From positions 1-61,860 of the forward strand of contig JAFGIW010000149.1 in assembly GCA_016929415.1 (NCBI GenBank): a stretch of DNA of 61,860 nucleotides, given 5' to 3'. The position numbers and the translations under genes were made by a program. The notes under the pieces are model-generated. The model worked only from the letters and a program-made list of their open reading frames with translations. It searched no databases and was not told where the DNA came from. Numbering within the stretch: position 1 is the stretch's first letter; the number at the start of each line of letters is the position of its first letter. This document shows, one piece after another, positions 35,668 to 44,023 of this stretch. The stretch is from Chitinispirillaceae bacterium (GTDB taxonomy: Bacteria; Fibrobacterota; Chitinivibrionia; Chitinivibrionales; Chitinispirillaceae).

Positions 35668-36950
35668 TGCGTATCGTTGTTTCGCTGTCAATAATGCTCA
35701 TTTGGTTCGTACCCGCAACGGCACAGAAGAGCCTTCTCTGCCGTTTTCTGCAGGCCGCTAAAAACGACTCACAGATCGTCGGCCAGCGAAGTCATGCGTC
35801 CATCCTGCGCAAGGCGTCTTTTTCCATGCCGCTTATCAGTGACGCCGAAGTGCGCGTCAGGAACCGGGCCTTCGATTTCGGCGCGCAGCGGTACACCTTG
35901 CGGCTTGACCCGCGGGGCTTCGGGGAGACGAAGGCATTGCGTTCACTCAAGCGCGCCAGGCTTGCGTATGAAGAAAGCCTGAACGGATATGCATTGAATG
36001 ACCTCCTGCTGCGGCGCTATATTTATTTTATCGATATGCTCGAACGTAAATCGCTGGCGGACAGTTACAGGGACCTCATACCCGTCTACGAAGACCGCAT
36101 CAAAGTTATGGAACAATTACAGAACAGCACCGACTTCGATCTTACCGACCTCATCAAGACGGAAAAGGAGCTGGCCAAACTGGTAAGCGAACAGATCGAG
36201 GAGGAGCAGGAAGTGGCGACCGCCAACCGTTACATATGGTTCATCCTCGGAGATTCGCTCTCGGGCGGAGTTGATACGACCGGGTTTATCTCCGTCGCGG
36301 CAATAAAAAAAGAGGTTTCGGGGGTCCGATTCGTTCTCGATGAAAACAATATTTATCTCAATCATCTGAAGGGGCAGTTTGAATTTTCAGAAAAACGGTA
36401 TAATCTCGAAAAATCCCAGAACAGGAAGGTGTTCAGTTTTCTGGAATTTTCCTACGATCATGGCTCTTTACTGGATGAGTACGCGCGGCGGGACGACCGC
36501 AAGGATTACAATCTCAACAACGCCTATATCATGGAAGTGGGAATCACGCTGCCGTTCGTATCCGCCGCACGGGAAGACGTCGCCCGTCGGCGGATAGATT
36601 TTCTCAAAGACAAGGAAGACTATGACAAGCTCCGCCGGGAACTGGCGACGAAAATGAAAAAGGACGAAGAGGACATCAAGGCCTATATCGAACGGTATGA
36701 ACTCTTGACGTTGCGTGAAACGGAGGCCGACGCCGAAACATCGCTCAAAAAATACCTTCAGATGAGCGGCGTCGATCCGCTGGTTCTTCTGGCGATCAAA
36801 GAGAGCCTGATCAAAAACCGTGTGGAGAAAGAGAAAATATATTTCAGTATTCTCCGTAATTTCGTTTATGTGATGGACGTGACGGGGCGGTTGATAAAGG
36901 AACCGATGGTCAATTTTCTCTCTGCGCAACGGGAGGTGCTGGAGCAGTGA
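35664..36950 (+). CDS. TolC-like outer-membrane efflux protein
   Basis: A 428-residue exported protein with a signal peptide (about residues 1-18, ending PATAQ). Two long coiled-coil regions (about 90-180 and 290-400) are separated by shorter beta-type segments, the repeated layout of TolC channel proteins. The start at 35664 overlaps the previous stop. The next gene starts inside its stop (GTGA). With the HlyD-like adaptor it would make a trans-envelope conduit. Sequence identity to known TolC motifs is low, so the call rests on layout and partner. Confidence 0.75.
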   Translation: MMRIVVSLSIMLIWFVPATAQKSLLCRFLQAAKNDSQIVGQRSHASILRKASFSMPLISDAEVRVRNRAFDFGAQRYTLRLDPRGFGETKALRSLKRARLAYEESLNGYALNDLLLRRYIYFIDMLERKSLADSYRDLIPVYEDRIKVMEQLQNSTDFDLTDLIKTEKELAKLVSEQIEEEQEVATANRYIWFILGDSLSGGVDTTGFISVAAIKKEVSGVRFVLDENNIYLNHLKGQFEFSEKRYNLEKSQNRKVFSFLEFSYDHGSLLDEYARRDDRKDYNLNNAYIMEVGITLPFVSAAREDVARRRIDFLKDKEDYDKLRRELATKMKKDEEDIKAYIERYELLTLRETEADAETSLKKYLQMSGVDPLVLLAIKESLIKNRVEKEKIYFSILRNFVYVMDVTGRLIKEPMVNFLSAQREVLEQ

Positions 36951-37819
36951 AGCAGGAAACGGTTATCGCCCACGAAACTCATAAGAAACAGAAGCAGGAA
37001 GGAATTCCGCCGGTACTTGAACGGTATGAGGCGAAGTACACGGTTCCCCTGTGGATGGTCGACGATATTTCCCGTTTCATAGAACCCTACTGTTCGCTCG
37101 ACGCCTATTCGGAAAAGTCTCCGGACCTCTATTACACGATCAACAGCCTCTATTTCGATACCCCCGACTATCTGTTTCTCTGGCTGCGGTTGACGAAGGC
37201 GGGCAACCGGTTCAATATGCGCGTGCGCACCTACGGCGAACACCCGGTGCTTCCCTGGTTCCTCGAGATCAAGCACAAGCGCGGGGATATCATGCGTAAA
37301 TACCGGGCGAAAATACACAGCGAGCATCTCCAACTGATGCTCAATACGCCGGAACTGCTGCGCCACCATGTAAAAGATGAAAAAGAGGAGTTCAACCGTC
37401 TGTTGTTTTACCGGCTCGTGCAAACCTATAATGCGGAGCCGAAGGTGCTCATCCAGTACAAACGGAAGGCGTATATTTCGGATGTCGAGGAGTACGCGCG
37501 GGTGACGTTCGACATCAGACTGCGCTCGATGCGGCAGACCGGGTACGACCCGATCCCGCATGAAGAATTCATGCTTCCATGCGACGTGCAGAATATATAC
37601 GATTCCGGCGCCAGCGTCGTCCTCGAGCTGAAATGTTACACGTCGTACGTACCGCTCTGGATGATCGACCTTATCCGGAAGTTTGAGCTGTACCGGAGGG
37701 GATTTTCGAAATACATGTCGGGACTCCGCCAGGTTGCAAATTCAAACGATATATCATTCAATCCGATGGTGCGATCGCTGCTGTCGGATGAAGTTTACCA
37801 AGAGGAGATGATAGTATGA
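36947..37819 (+). CDS. VTC-domain protein, putative polyphosphate polymerase
   Basis: A 290-residue cytosolic protein spanning one VTC tunnel domain. Yeast Vtc4 uses the domain to make polyphosphate from ATP. Conserved basic and acidic residues are visible: ERYEAKYTVP near residue 22, the RVRTYG pair near 90, EIKHKRG near 103, IQYKRKAYI near 170, VLELKC near 227 and FSKYMSG near 257. A GTG start overlaps the TolC-like stop, and the stop overlaps the next start (ATGA). It lacks SPX and membrane domains. Bacterial VTC genes are usually found with DUF4956 and CotH, as here. Confidence 0.92.
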   Translation: MKQETVIAHETHKKQKQEGIPPVLERYEAKYTVPLWMVDDISRFIEPYCSLDAYSEKSPDLYYTINSLYFDTPDYLFLWLRLTKAGNRFNMRVRTYGEHPVLPWFLEIKHKRGDIMRKYRAKIHSEHLQLMLNTPELLRHHVKDEKEEFNRLLFYRLVQTYNAEPKVLIQYKRKAYISDVEEYARVTFDIRLRSMRQTGYDPIPHEEFMLPCDVQNIYDSGASVVLELKCYTSYVPLWMIDLIRKFELYRRGFSKYMSGLRQVANSNDISFNPMVRSLLSDEVYQEEMIV

Positions 37820-39918
37820 ATCCCAAATGCCGTTTCTTGATGAAATCACTGTTCCTTTTCCTGTCCGTTGCCCTCGTCGGATGGTTTGTCGCCGGTTGCG
37901 AAAAAAATCCGGCCGGCCCGGGTGAGGAAGGGGAAGACACCCTCGCCGTTTTCGATGAGAATCTTTTCAATCTCCGCCTGACGGAGATACATTACAACCC
38001 GGCCGATCTGGACGACCGCTTCCCGAGCGACAGCCTCGAGTTCATCGAAATAAAGAATACCGGTATTGCTTCGCTCGATCTGGGCGGGCTCGCCTTCGAT
38101 CAGGGCATTACATACGTTTTTCCCGACAGCACGATACTGGAACCGGACGGTTTCTTCGTTATCGCCTCCAGTGAAAACGGCTTCAAGGAACGGTATGGAC
38201 TTTCTCCCGACGGCGTCTACACCGGGCAATTGAAAAACGGCGGAGAAAGAATTACGCTTGTCGATACGGCAACCGATTCGGTCATCTTTTCCCAGCCCTA
38301 TGAGGATACGGAAGGGTGGCCGCAGGAGGCGGACGGCGGCGGTTACTCGCTGGTAACCATCAAGGGAGTCCCGGCGCGCGACCTGAGCGGACCGAGCATA
38401 TGGCGGAAATCGGCGCGGTTGAACGGGTCGCCGGGAGAGGATGACGTCGTTAAAGAGATTGACTCGACGTTGTTCAACCTGCGGATTACCGAGCTGCATT
38501 ACAATCCGCTCGACCTCGACGGCACCGACGGCGACAGCATCGAATTCATCGAACTGAAAAACGTCGGTTCAACCGAGCTCCCGCTCGGGACGGTTGCGTT
38601 TACCGAAGGAGTAAGGTACGCATTTCCCGACGACGCCAAACTTGACGCGGGCGCTTTTATCGTGCTGGCCTCTGACAGCGAGACATTCAAGCGCCGCTAT
38701 CCCGACGTCGACCTCTACGGAGAGTACGCCGATAATTTGAGCAATACCGGTGAAAAGGTGGTCGTTTTCGATATCGCTTCCGACGTGCAGTTGATCGTCA
38801 TCGATTTCAATGACAATAATCCCTGGCCGAAAGTCGCCGACGGCGACGGGTACTCGATAGTACCGGTGAGCGCAAACCCCGACCGCACTCAGGACGATCC
38901 GGCGGCATGGCGTTGCTCACGGAGGGTCGGCGGGTCGCCGGGAGCCGATGATCCGGGCATCGTACTGGTCAATGAGGTCTTGACGCACACCGATCCGCCG
39001 GATTACGACGCGATCGAGTTGTACAATCCGGGCGACGAACCGGTCGATGTGGGGGGATGGTATTTGACTGATCGCAAGGTTGATCCGATCAAGTTCAGGA
39101 TTCCCGACAGTACCTTCATCGCCGCCGGGGGATATGTCTTTTTTGACGAAACCGATTTCAATGCCGATTCGACGTTCGCCTCATTCAACCTCAATTCCCA
39201 TGGGGAAGAGGTCTGGCTTGTCGCGGATGAACGGGGATGCACTCAAGGGTATTGCCACGGTTTCACCTTCGGCGAAATTGAAAACGGCATATCCTTCGGC
39301 AGGCATGTCACCTCGACCGGAAGAGAAGTCTTCGTCGCGCAGAAAGACGTTACCCTGGGAGAAGCAAATTCGGGACCGCTCGTCGGGCCGCTTGTCATAA
39401 GCGAAATCATGTATCATTCCGCCGATAACGCCGGTGATTTCATTGAAATCACCAATGTTTCCGGCCAGGAGGTAAAGCTCTACCATCCCGATTACCCCGA
39501 CACCACCTGGAAAGTAAGCGGAATCGGTTTCCGGTTTCCTCCGAACAGCGTCATCAAGACGGATGAATCGGTGGTCATCGCCACTGATTCAATTTCGGAT
39601 AAAGCGTTCAGGACGCGTTACGACGTCCCGGATGATGTGCAGATTTTCACCATGACCGGCGGATTGAAAAACGGCTCTGAGAATCTCAAACTGCTCAAAC
39701 CCGAAGACCCCTACGTCGAGGACAGCACGAAATCGACGACGCCTGTTTATCCTTACATGCTGATCGATGAAGTCGAATACTCCGACGGCTCTAACTGGCC
39801 GTCGGCCGATGGAAACGGCATGTCGCTCCACCGGAAACCGGGGACCTATGGCGACGATCGCGCCAACTGGAGTGCGGGGAGTCCTTCTCCGGGAAGGCCG
39901 GGTGCGGAAGGAAATTAA
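37816..39918 (+). CDS. Lipoprotein with four lamin-tail domains (copy 1)
   Basis: A 700-residue lipoprotein with the lipobox FVAGC near residue 28. It has four lamin-tail domain modules: two of type FNLR(L/I)TE(I/L)HYNP (from about residues 50 and 220), one VNEVLTHTDPPDYDAIELYN (about 380) and one VISEIMYHSADNAGDFIEI (about 525). Lamin-tail domains are beta-sandwich binding modules. The start overlaps the VTC stop. A sister gene of the same layout lies 126 bp downstream. It ends in a short Gly/Pro-rich tail (SPGRPGAEGN) without a sorting domain. Confidence 0.88.
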   Translation: MNPKCRFLMKSLFLFLSVALVGWFVAGCEKNPAGPGEEGEDTLAVFDENLFNLRLTEIHYNPADLDDRFPSDSLEFIEIKNTGIASLDLGGLAFDQGITYVFPDSTILEPDGFFVIASSENGFKERYGLSPDGVYTGQLKNGGERITLVDTATDSVIFSQPYEDTEGWPQEADGGGYSLVTIKGVPARDLSGPSIWRKSARLNGSPGEDDVVKEIDSTLFNLRITELHYNPLDLDGTDGDSIEFIELKNVGSTELPLGTVAFTEGVRYAFPDDAKLDAGAFIVLASDSETFKRRYPDVDLYGEYADNLSNTGEKVVVFDIASDVQLIVIDFNDNNPWPKVADGDGYSIVPVSANPDRTQDDPAAWRCSRRVGGSPGADDPGIVLVNEVLTHTDPPDYDAIELYNPGDEPVDVGGWYLTDRKVDPIKFRIPDSTFIAAGGYVFFDETDFNADSTFASFNLNSHGEEVWLVADERGCTQGYCHGFTFGEIENGISFGRHVTSTGREVFVAQKDVTLGEANSGPLVGPLVISEIMYHSADNAGDFIEITNVSGQEVKLYHPDYPDTTWKVSGIGFRFPPNSVIKTDESVVIATDSISDKAFRTRYDVPDDVQIFTMTGGLKNGSENLKLLKPEDPYVEDSTKSTTPVYPYMLIDEVEYSDGSNWPSADGNGMSLHRKPGTYGDDRANWSAGSPSPGRPGAEGN

Positions 39919-40044
39919 CCGGAGCCGCGCCTCCGCGGCGCGGCACCGGTTACGTGGTGGTAGTGACAGGCATACGTACCGGCGGCGTTCATGCGAAGTG
40001 AAACGGAATCTCCACGGAAGTCGTTCGATGCGGGAAGAGGGAGT

Positions 40045-42114
40045 ATGAAGGCGGGCGGATTTACATGGGAATCGATTTGCTTGGCTGCTGCAGCGGCGGT
40101 TTCGTCGGGCATCATCGGCGGCTGCGTTAATGCTCAACCCGAAGAGCTCAACCCCGACCTCCTCAACCTCCGCCTGACGGAAATTCACTACAACCCGCTG
40201 CCGCTTGACGATTACAGCTGCGACAGTCTGGAATTCGTCGAAGTGAAGAATACCGGATCGGCGGCACTTGATCTGGGAGAGCTTGAGTTTATCGACGGCA
40301 TTGCCTATCGATTCCCGGGCGGCGCAAGGCTTCAATCCGACGATTTTTTCGTGATCGCTTCCAGTGTAAACGCCTTCAAACAGCGTTACGGCTACGATCC
40401 GGACGGCGTTTTTGAAGGGCATCTTAGGAACGGCGGCGAAAGGATCGAGGTTTTCGACAACGCATCGTTTGAAACGATCATTTCGCAGTCCTATGCCGAC
40501 ACCGGCGCATGGCCCAAGGACGCCGACGGCGACGGCTATTCACTGGTGCCGGTCAACATTAATCCCGGCAGGGACGAGACCGGCCCCGAGTTCTGGCGGA
40601 GTTCAACCAGGCTCCACGGGTCTCCCGGTAAAGACGACGAGCCGAAAGTCTTCGATTCCACGCTTTACGATCTTCGCATTACCGAAATCCATTATCATCC
40701 GTTGTATGTTGCCGATACGATCGGCGAAGACAGTCTCGAATTCATCGAACTTAAAAATACGGGTTCGATAACGATCGAGCTGACCAACGTCGAATTCACC
40801 GCAGGAATCGATTATAAATTCGCCGCCGCTACCAAACTGCAACCGGGAGCGTTCATCGTTCTGGCGTCGAATGCGAAGTGGTTCAAGGAACGCTATCAGG
40901 TCGATCCGTTCGACGTTTATGACGGACAATTGAGAAACAGCGGAGAGACGCTCGCGGTTGAAGAGGTGAGAATGGCGGTGACGCTTCTTTCGATCGCCTA
41001 TTCCGACGGCAATCCGTGGCCCTCGCGCCCCGACGGGGACGGATGGTCGCTGGTAACGATCAACGTCAACCCGGGCCGCAACGAGCAGAACAACCCCGCG
41101 TCATGGCGGCAATCGTTCCGTATCGACGGTTCGCCGGGGGAAGACGACCCCGGAGTTGTTTTTGTCAATGAAGTGCTGCCGCACACCGATGCGCCGCAGG
41201 TGGACGCGGTCGAGCTTTGCAATCCGGGCAACGCCGCGGTTGATATCGGCGGGTGGTTCATTACCGACCGGCGGGTCGATCCGGCCAAGTTCCGCATCCC
41301 GGACAATACCGTCGTTCCCGCGGGCGGGTATGTTGTTTTCACCGCCGATGATTTCAACGCCGACCCGACAAGCCCGACATCATTCGCGTTCAGTGAATTC
41401 GGCGATGACGCCTATATCATGTCCGATGCGACCGGATGCCGGGGGTACTGCCACGGATGCAGCTTCGGGGCGCTGGACAACGGCATCTCCTACGGCAGGT
41501 ATATCATCCCGTCAACCGGCAACGAGGTTTTCGTCCCGATGAAAGACGTCACGCTCGGCGACCCGAATACCGGTCCGCTGGTCGGCCCGCTTGTCATCAG
41601 CGAAATCATGTACCGGTCGCAGGACGGCAATTCCGATTATATCGAAGTCACCAATATCAGCAACAGGGAAGTGACGCTGTACGACCCGCAGTATCCCGAC
41701 AATACCTGGCGGATCGACGGCATCACCTTTTCATTTCCCAAGGCAGCCGCCATCAGATCGGGAAAATCGGTCGTCGTCGTGTCCGATCGGATTTCCGTGG
41801 ATGCGTTTAGGAGTAACTACACTATCGCCGCCGACGTTCAGGTTTTTCCCTTCAGCGGCAGTCTTTCCGACAGCGGGGAGGTTCTCGAACTGGAAAAACC
41901 GACGGAGCCGGAGAAAGACAGTACCGGTGCCGTCATTTCGACGACCGTCAATTACATGGAGTATGAGAAGGTATCCTACAAGAACCGGTCGCCCTGGCCG
42001 GCAGGAGCGTTGGGGACCGGTTCCTCGCTGACCCGCATTTCCAACAAGTCATTCGGCAATGATCCAGGCAACTGGGCGGTCGCAGATCCCACGCCGGGGA
42101 AGGTGGAGTACTGA
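40045..42114 (+). CDS. Lipoprotein with four lamin-tail domains (copy 2)
   Basis: A 689-residue lipoprotein, paralogue of the gene before it. Signal peptide with lipobox (IIGGC near residue 27). The four modules begin with LLNLRLTEIHYNP, LYDLRITEIHYHP, FVNEVLPHTDAPQVDAVELCN and VISEIMYRSQDGNSDYIEV. I place the start at ATG 40045 (MKAGGF), preceded by GAGGGAG; the frame extends upstream to 39991. Tandem duplication followed by divergence is evident from the same order of module types. Confidence 0.87.
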   Translation: MKAGGFTWESICLAAAAAVSSGIIGGCVNAQPEELNPDLLNLRLTEIHYNPLPLDDYSCDSLEFVEVKNTGSAALDLGELEFIDGIAYRFPGGARLQSDDFFVIASSVNAFKQRYGYDPDGVFEGHLRNGGERIEVFDNASFETIISQSYADTGAWPKDADGDGYSLVPVNINPGRDETGPEFWRSSTRLHGSPGKDDEPKVFDSTLYDLRITEIHYHPLYVADTIGEDSLEFIELKNTGSITIELTNVEFTAGIDYKFAAATKLQPGAFIVLASNAKWFKERYQVDPFDVYDGQLRNSGETLAVEEVRMAVTLLSIAYSDGNPWPSRPDGDGWSLVTINVNPGRNEQNNPASWRQSFRIDGSPGEDDPGVVFVNEVLPHTDAPQVDAVELCNPGNAAVDIGGWFITDRRVDPAKFRIPDNTVVPAGGYVVFTADDFNADPTSPTSFAFSEFGDDAYIMSDATGCRGYCHGCSFGALDNGISYGRYIIPSTGNEVFVPMKDVTLGDPNTGPLVGPLVISEIMYRSQDGNSDYIEVTNISNREVTLYDPQYPDNTWRIDGITFSFPKAAAIRSGKSVVVVSDRISVDAFRSNYTIAADVQVFPFSGSLSDSGEVLELEKPTEPEKDSTGAVISTTVNYMEYEKVSYKNRSPWPAGALGTGSSLTRISNKSFGNDPGNWAVADPTPGKVEY

Positions 42115-42171
42115 AAGCAATTATCTATCAGTTGCGCCGGAAAGGCGGTGCGTCCGGGAAAAGGAGTCTTT

Positions 42172-43875
42172 ATGAATGGTGCTTTACTGCTGATTGTCGG
42201 GGTGATATGGTTTATCGCCATGTATTTTGTCTATGGCGGGTATCTTCGACGCCTGTTTGGAATTACGCCGTCACGGCCGACCCCCGCCCATACGCTCAAA
42301 GATGGTGTTGATTATGTTCCCACACGGCTTCCGATACTGTTCGGACACCATTTTGCTTCAATCGCCGGCGCCGGTCCTATCGTTGGTCCGGTGATAGGCG
42401 CGTATCTCGGATGGGGCCCGGTAGCGCTTTGGATACTTCTTGGATGCGTGCTTGTCGGCGCCATGCATGATTTCGCGGCGCTGTTCGTTTCAATCAGGGA
42501 TAAAGGCAGGTCGATCGCCCATGTAATTGAAGAGCACGTGGGATATGGCGGACGGCAGATATTTCTGCTCTTTACATGGGCCGCACTTGTACTGGTCATT
42601 GCCATTTTTGCCATTCTTGTAGCCAAGACCTTTGTCAGCTCGCCCGCTGTTGCAACCGCCTCACTGTTATTCGTGTTTCTGGCGCTTGTGTTCGGGTACC
42701 TGTTGAACCGAAAAGGTGTTTCAATTCTATGGGCGAGTCTTGTATGCGTACCCCTGGTCTTCCTATTCATTCCCGTGGGAATGCGGTTCCCGCTTGATCT
42801 GATCGCACTTTTTGGCGTTTCAGCCGCGAGAGCGCAGACACTATGGCTCATCATTCTTTTCGTGTACGTATTCATTGCTTCGACAGCACCGGTTTGGATT
42901 CTGCTGCAACCGCGCGACTATTTGAATTCATACTTGTTGTATGCGATGCTTCTTATAGGACTTGCCGGTATACTGATCGCGCATCCGCATTTTGAAATGC
43001 CGGCATTTACCGGCTGGTCAGCAGAACTCCCGGGAGGAGGGTTTGCATCGCTTTTCCCTATCCTGTTTGTGACGGTCGCGTGCGGCGCATGCTCGGGTTT
43101 TCACGCGCTTGTCGCTTCAGGTACGACCGCCAAGCAGATTGACAACGAGTCGCATATCCAGCCTATTGGGTTCGGCGCCATGCTGGTCGAGGGAGTCGTG
43201 GGACTCATGGCGCTGGTAAGCGTTGCAGTGTTGACACGCGGGGAGTATTTCACCGCGCTTGGCGCCAAAGGTCCGGGTGCGGTCCCCACATTTGCCGCAG
43301 GCATTGCGGAATTTGCAACGAGATTCGGATTGCCGGTAAAAGCAGGCATGACCTTCGGCGCTCTGGCCATATCCGCGTTCATGTTGACCACACTTGATAC
43401 GGCAACCCGTTTAGGCCGCTTTGCCTGGCAGGAGCTGTTTTTGCACAAGGAGGGCAGCCAGGAGAAAACTCCCGGTTTTGCCGTAGCGCTCTTGCGCAAC
43501 AGGTTTTTAGGAACCCTTGTGGTGATTGCACTTGCGGCAGTTCTTGTTTTTACCGGCGGCGGCATGTCTATCTGGCCGGTGTTCGGGGCATCAAACCAGC
43601 TCCTGGCCGCTCTGACACTTCTGGTGGTTACCCTGATTCTTGTGAAGAAGAGGGCGAATTTCTGGGTTTCCTTGCTGCCTATGCTATTCATGGCAGTGCT
43701 TTCAATATGGGCGCTGTTTCAGCTCTTTTTCAAGAACCTTGGTGCGAATGCGGCGCTCACGGTGGCAACGCTTTTCTTTTTTGTGATGGCACTAATACTC
43801 ATGGTGCAGGCAGTTGCATCGCTTGCGCGAGCGCGTAGGCAAGCGGCATCCCCTTCAACGAATATGCTCAAGTAG
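42172..43875 (+). CDS. cstA: Carbon starvation protein CstA family transporter
   Basis: A 567-residue inner-membrane protein with many membrane segments. CstA proteins take up peptides or pyruvate when carbon is scarce. The signature LFGHHFASIAGAGPIVGPVI is present near residue 50, as are MHDFAAL and ACSGFHALVASGTTAKQID. The ATG at 42172 has AAGGAG upstream; the frame extends to 42148. Its wording and base use look somewhat different from the CotH/VTC genes before it, but this was not measured. It is not obviously linked to its neighbours. Confidence 0.92.
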   Translation: MNGALLLIVGVIWFIAMYFVYGGYLRRLFGITPSRPTPAHTLKDGVDYVPTRLPILFGHHFASIAGAGPIVGPVIGAYLGWGPVALWILLGCVLVGAMHDFAALFVSIRDKGRSIAHVIEEHVGYGGRQIFLLFTWAALVLVIAIFAILVAKTFVSSPAVATASLLFVFLALVFGYLLNRKGVSILWASLVCVPLVFLFIPVGMRFPLDLIALFGVSAARAQTLWLIILFVYVFIASTAPVWILLQPRDYLNSYLLYAMLLIGLAGILIAHPHFEMPAFTGWSAELPGGGFASLFPILFVTVACGACSGFHALVASGTTAKQIDNESHIQPIGFGAMLVEGVVGLMALVSVAVLTRGEYFTALGAKGPGAVPTFAAGIAEFATRFGLPVKAGMTFGALAISAFMLTTLDTATRLGRFAWQELFLHKEGSQEKTPGFAVALLRNRFLGTLVVIALAAVLVFTGGGMSIWPVFGASNQLLAALTLLVVTLILVKKRANFWVSLLPMLFMAVLSIWALFQLFFKNLGANAALTVATLFFFVMALILMVQAVASLARARRQAASPSTNMLK

Positions 43876-43939
43876 GAAAATTCAATCCGATTCTCGTTTT
43901 TGCGCCGGAAATGTCCCACCCCCCCGTCCATTTCCACCT

Positions 43940-43973
43940 TTCGCAGGTCCCCCCGGCACGGGGGGCCTGCGAA
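43940..43973. repeat. GC-rich hairpin, REP-like repeat copy A
   Basis: A very strong hairpin between the convergent cstA and pyrophosphatase genes. TTCGCAGG and CCTGCGAA form the outer stem and CCCCCC/GGGGGG the inner one, with one bulged T and the loop GGCAC. It is followed by AGAGTAAAGGTCGGGAGGGG. Similar words occur near 53165-53220 and 53370-53390. It may also end transcription from both sides. Confidence 0.55.
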
Positions 43974-44023
43974 TAGAGTAAAGGTCGGGAGGGGAGGGGC
44001 AAGGGGTAAAGTCCGATCCCCTA

